Assembly (NCBI GenBank): GCA_030040475.1
Contig: JASHTQ010000467.1
Span: forward strand, 1-7,167
Length of the DNA: 7,167 nt
Origin: Streptosporangiaceae bacterium
GTDB taxonomy: Bacteria; Actinomycetota; Actinomycetes; Streptosporangiales; Streptosporangiaceae
Direction of reading: 5' to 3'
Part shown: positions 5,897 to 7,167 of the stretch, one piece after another
Numbering within the stretch: the stretch's first letter is position 1
How the letters are laid out: the number at the start of each line of letters is the position of its first letter
The notes under the pieces: generated by a model
The model's input: only the letters and a program-made list of their open reading frames with translations
Told to the model about the DNA's origin: nothing
The model's database searches: none
Made by a program: the position numbers and the translations under genes

Positions 5897-6074
5897 ATGA
5901 CCAGCCCGCGGCGTGCCGGCGGGTGACCAGCCCGCGCCGCATGCCGGTGGATAAGCAGCCCGCGCCGCATGCCGGTGGGTGAGCAGCCCGCGGCGCGTGC
6001 CGACCGGTGACTGGCCCGTGTCGTGCCGGCCGGTGAGCGGCCCGCGGCGTGCCGGCCGGTGAGCAGGCCGCGCG
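5897..6074. repeat. 26/28-bp minisatellite, six full units and a partial seventh
   Basis: Head-to-tail units start at 5897, 5923, 5951, 5979, 6007, 6033 and 6059; the last is partial. Units are 26 or 28 bp long, share GTGA-CAGCCCGCG followed by GTGCCGGCCG or GCATGCCGGTGG, and carry no spacers, so this is not a CRISPR array. The mixed period does not keep a reading frame, and the small open frames on both strands across it are by-products. It ends at the point where homology to the ParB-like gene begins. Confidence 0.88.
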
Positions 6075-6197
6075 CTCTGGCTCATCCTGCTCCCGAGGCG
6101 GCGGCTGCAGTCCGCTAGCCGTTGCCAACGGCTACCGGCGCGCCCGCGTCGGCTACTGGACCGACGAGGACACCGACATTCCCTTGTCCTGGTCCAG
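6075..6197 (+). pseudogene. Decayed second copy of the 3' end of the ParB-like gene
   Basis: This segment aligns collinearly with 3161-3286, the last 126 bp of the intact ParB-like gene. Over 3211-3273 against its counterpart I count 52 identical bases of 63 by hand, including a 17-base exact run ending in TGGACCGACGAG. The frame giving VANGYRRARVGYWTDEDTDIP mirrors VADGYHRVCASYWTDENTDIP. A 2-nt loss near 6092 and a 1-nt loss near 6186 break the frame and remove the stop. Most substitutions change amino acids, as expected for a non-functional copy. The 5' half is absent and replaced by the minisatellite. Confidence 0.8.
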
Positions 6198-6218
6198 GGA
6201 TATGTTTTCGCCTCTACT

Positions 6219-6224
6219 TAAACT
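6219..6224 (+). promoter_or_regulatory. Possible -10 box (TAAACT) upstream of the DUF4397 gene
   Basis: TAAACT lies in an A/T-richer intergenic stretch (about 6198-6332) and is the same hexamer, with the same following AC, as the candidate proS -10 box. It would give a leader of roughly 100 nt. A second A/T-rich spot near 6278-6285 is an alternative. No -35 element is convincing. The rest of the stretch shows no gene. Confidence 0.27.
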
Positions 6225-6332
6225 ACACATGATCTTCACCCCAGCAGTAGTCTGCGGCACTAAGGTCGCACGACTCTCAAATAACCGCGTGAGGGTCCCA
6301 AGACGATTGTTTTCCGCAGCTGGGGAGCAAAC

Positions 6333-7167
6333 ATGATGAGATTTCGAATTGCCTGCTGGCGAGCAACTGCGTTGCTCGCCGTGTCGGCCTTGATATTCGC
6401 CATTCCGGCCGCCGCTTCGGCGTCTTCGGCCGCGGATACGGGCTGGATCAGCCTGGGTAATCTGTCCGCGACGACGTCCGCCGCGGACCTGTACCTGTAT
6501 TCGTCCGGGGATTCCAGCCCGCAGCTTGTCGAGCAGGATCTCGGCTACGGCGCGGTCTCGGCCTTCGCGGTCGTCAATGCGGGCGGCTACAGCGTGGAGA
6601 TGCGCGCGGCCGGGTCGCCGGCGTCGGGCCCGGCGGTGCTGACCGCCGCCGTCACGGTGCAGGCCGGGCACTCCTACACGGTGGCGGCCCTGGACACGAG
6701 CCCGGGCAGCCGGCAGCTGAAGGTCCTCGACGACAGCCTGACCACGCCGAAGGGCAAGTCCCTGGTGCGGGTGATCCAGGCCTCGGTGCACGAGAAGTCG
6801 GTGACGTTCCACTGCAGCTGCGCGAAGGGCCCGGCGGGGAACATCGTGACCGACGCGTCGAGCGGGTCGGTGAGCGGCTACGCGGCGATCCCGCCCGGGG
6901 TGTGGACGATGTCGGCGAAGGGGTCCTCCGCGACGGCGAGCCAGCCCATCGGGCTGTCCGCGGGCACCGTGCACACCGAGGTCGTCGTGGACAGCAACGG
7001 CGGCCTGGCGATCGAGAACCTGCTGGACTCGGCCGGGTCCGGCGAGCCGCCGTCGGGCGGCGTGGACACCGGACTGGGCGGCGCGGCGTCGCACGGGCCG
7101 GGCTCGCCGCTGCCGTGGCTGGCGCTCGTCGGCGCCGGGGCGCTGGTCGCCGTGACCGGCGGCCTCC
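6333..7167 (+). CDS. Secreted DUF4397-domain protein (3' end beyond window)
   Basis: From ATG 6333 the frame is open for 278 codons to the right edge, with no stop in view; an adjacent ATG at 6336 is an equal alternative. GGGGAG at 6323-6328 is a strong ribosome site. Residues 1-30 are a Sec-type signal peptide: basic start, hydrophobic core, AASA cleavage site after A30. The mature part starts GWISLGNLSATTSAADLYLY and contains two beta-rich halves (about 37-120 and 143-232) typical of DUF4397 proteins, whose function is unknown. The second half carries HCSCAKG (160-166), whose two cysteines could form a disulfide or bind a metal. A Gly/Ser/Pro linker with VDTGLGG (244-250) leads into a hydrophobic segment beginning PWLALVGAG, probably a membrane anchor; no LPxTG is seen. 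Expected location is the outer face of the membrane or cell wall. Confidence 0.85.
   Translation, partial: MMRFRIACWRATALLAVSALIFAIPAAASASSAADTGWISLGNLSATTSAADLYLYSSGDSSPQLVEQDLGYGAVSAFAVVNAGGYSVEMRAAGSPASGPAVLTAAVTVQAGHSYTVAALDTSPGSRQLKVLDDSLTTPKGKSLVRVIQASVHEKSVTFHCSCAKGPAGNIVTDASSGSVSGYAAIPPGVWTMSAKGSSATASQPIGLSAGTVHTEVVVDSNGGLAIENLLDSAGSGEPPSGGVDTGLGGAASHGPGSPLPWLALVGAGALVAVTGGL

Noticed and set aside
5897..6074. CRISPR array
   Set aside because: Units are directly adjacent with no unique spacers, and no cas genes are present.
5730..6128. 132-codon - strand open frame rich in RHA/PPAC repeats
   Set aside because: It merely reads through the 26/28-bp minisatellite; the mixed period and lack of a ribosome site argue against a gene.
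3283..6197. Integrative element with att sites
   Set aside because: No integrase or transposase is visible, and the flanking copies are too diverged for a clean att pair; kept only as one possible history for the duplicated ParB-like end.
6153..7094. 313-codon - strand open frame at the right end
   Set aside because: It is opposite the DUF4397 gene, which has a signal peptide, ribosome site and family features. The - strand translation is low-complexity Arg/Gly-rich sequence.
1..7167. tRNA or rRNA genes
   Set aside because: I looked for conserved tRNA arm patterns and rRNA core sequence in the intergenic stretches and saw none.

Overview
The window comes from a high-GC actinobacterium. The flanking genes are strongly G+C-rich: 46 of 60 bases by hand count at 2701-2760. 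The first gene belongs to the DUF574 methyltransferase family, which is typical of Actinomycetota. One gene looks leaderless, and the visible -10 boxes are of the TANNNT type. The genus cannot be fixed from the sequence.

Left part (1-3286, all + strand): the 3' end of a DUF574/Methyltransf_19 gene, with its last codons amplified into a four-copy 20-bp tandem repeat. Next comes a probably leaderless HAD-family hydrolase, a short intergenic stretch with a possible decayed ORF, the housekeeping prolyl-tRNA synthetase gene proS, and a small ParB/Srx-like protein whose ribosome site overlaps the end of proS. The last two look like one operon.

Middle part (3283-5624, - strand): two genes of visibly lower G+C (32 of 60 bases at 5041-5100) that appear to form an operon. 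The upstream gene encodes a protein of about 493 aa with an uncharacterised, internally duplicated N-terminal half and a C-terminal Schlafen-type AlbA_2 domain. The downstream gene encodes a 275-aa protein with an N-terminal nucleoside 2-deoxyribosyltransferase-like (TIR/DRHyd-like) domain. The sequence supports the domain calls. A role as a nucleotide- or RNA-directed conflict (phage-defence) module is inference. A perfect 25-bp palindrome lies just before the start of the first gene and is a candidate operator.

Right part (5666-7167): about 670 bp without an intact gene. It holds the probable promoter of the - strand operon, a 26/28-bp minisatellite of between six and seven units, and a decayed second copy of the 3' end of the ParB-like gene. 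That decayed copy and the intact gene flank the two-gene cassette in direct orientation, so the cassette appears to sit between two copies of one gene, the second broken. The window ends inside a secreted DUF4397 protein gene with a clear signal peptide, which runs off the right edge.
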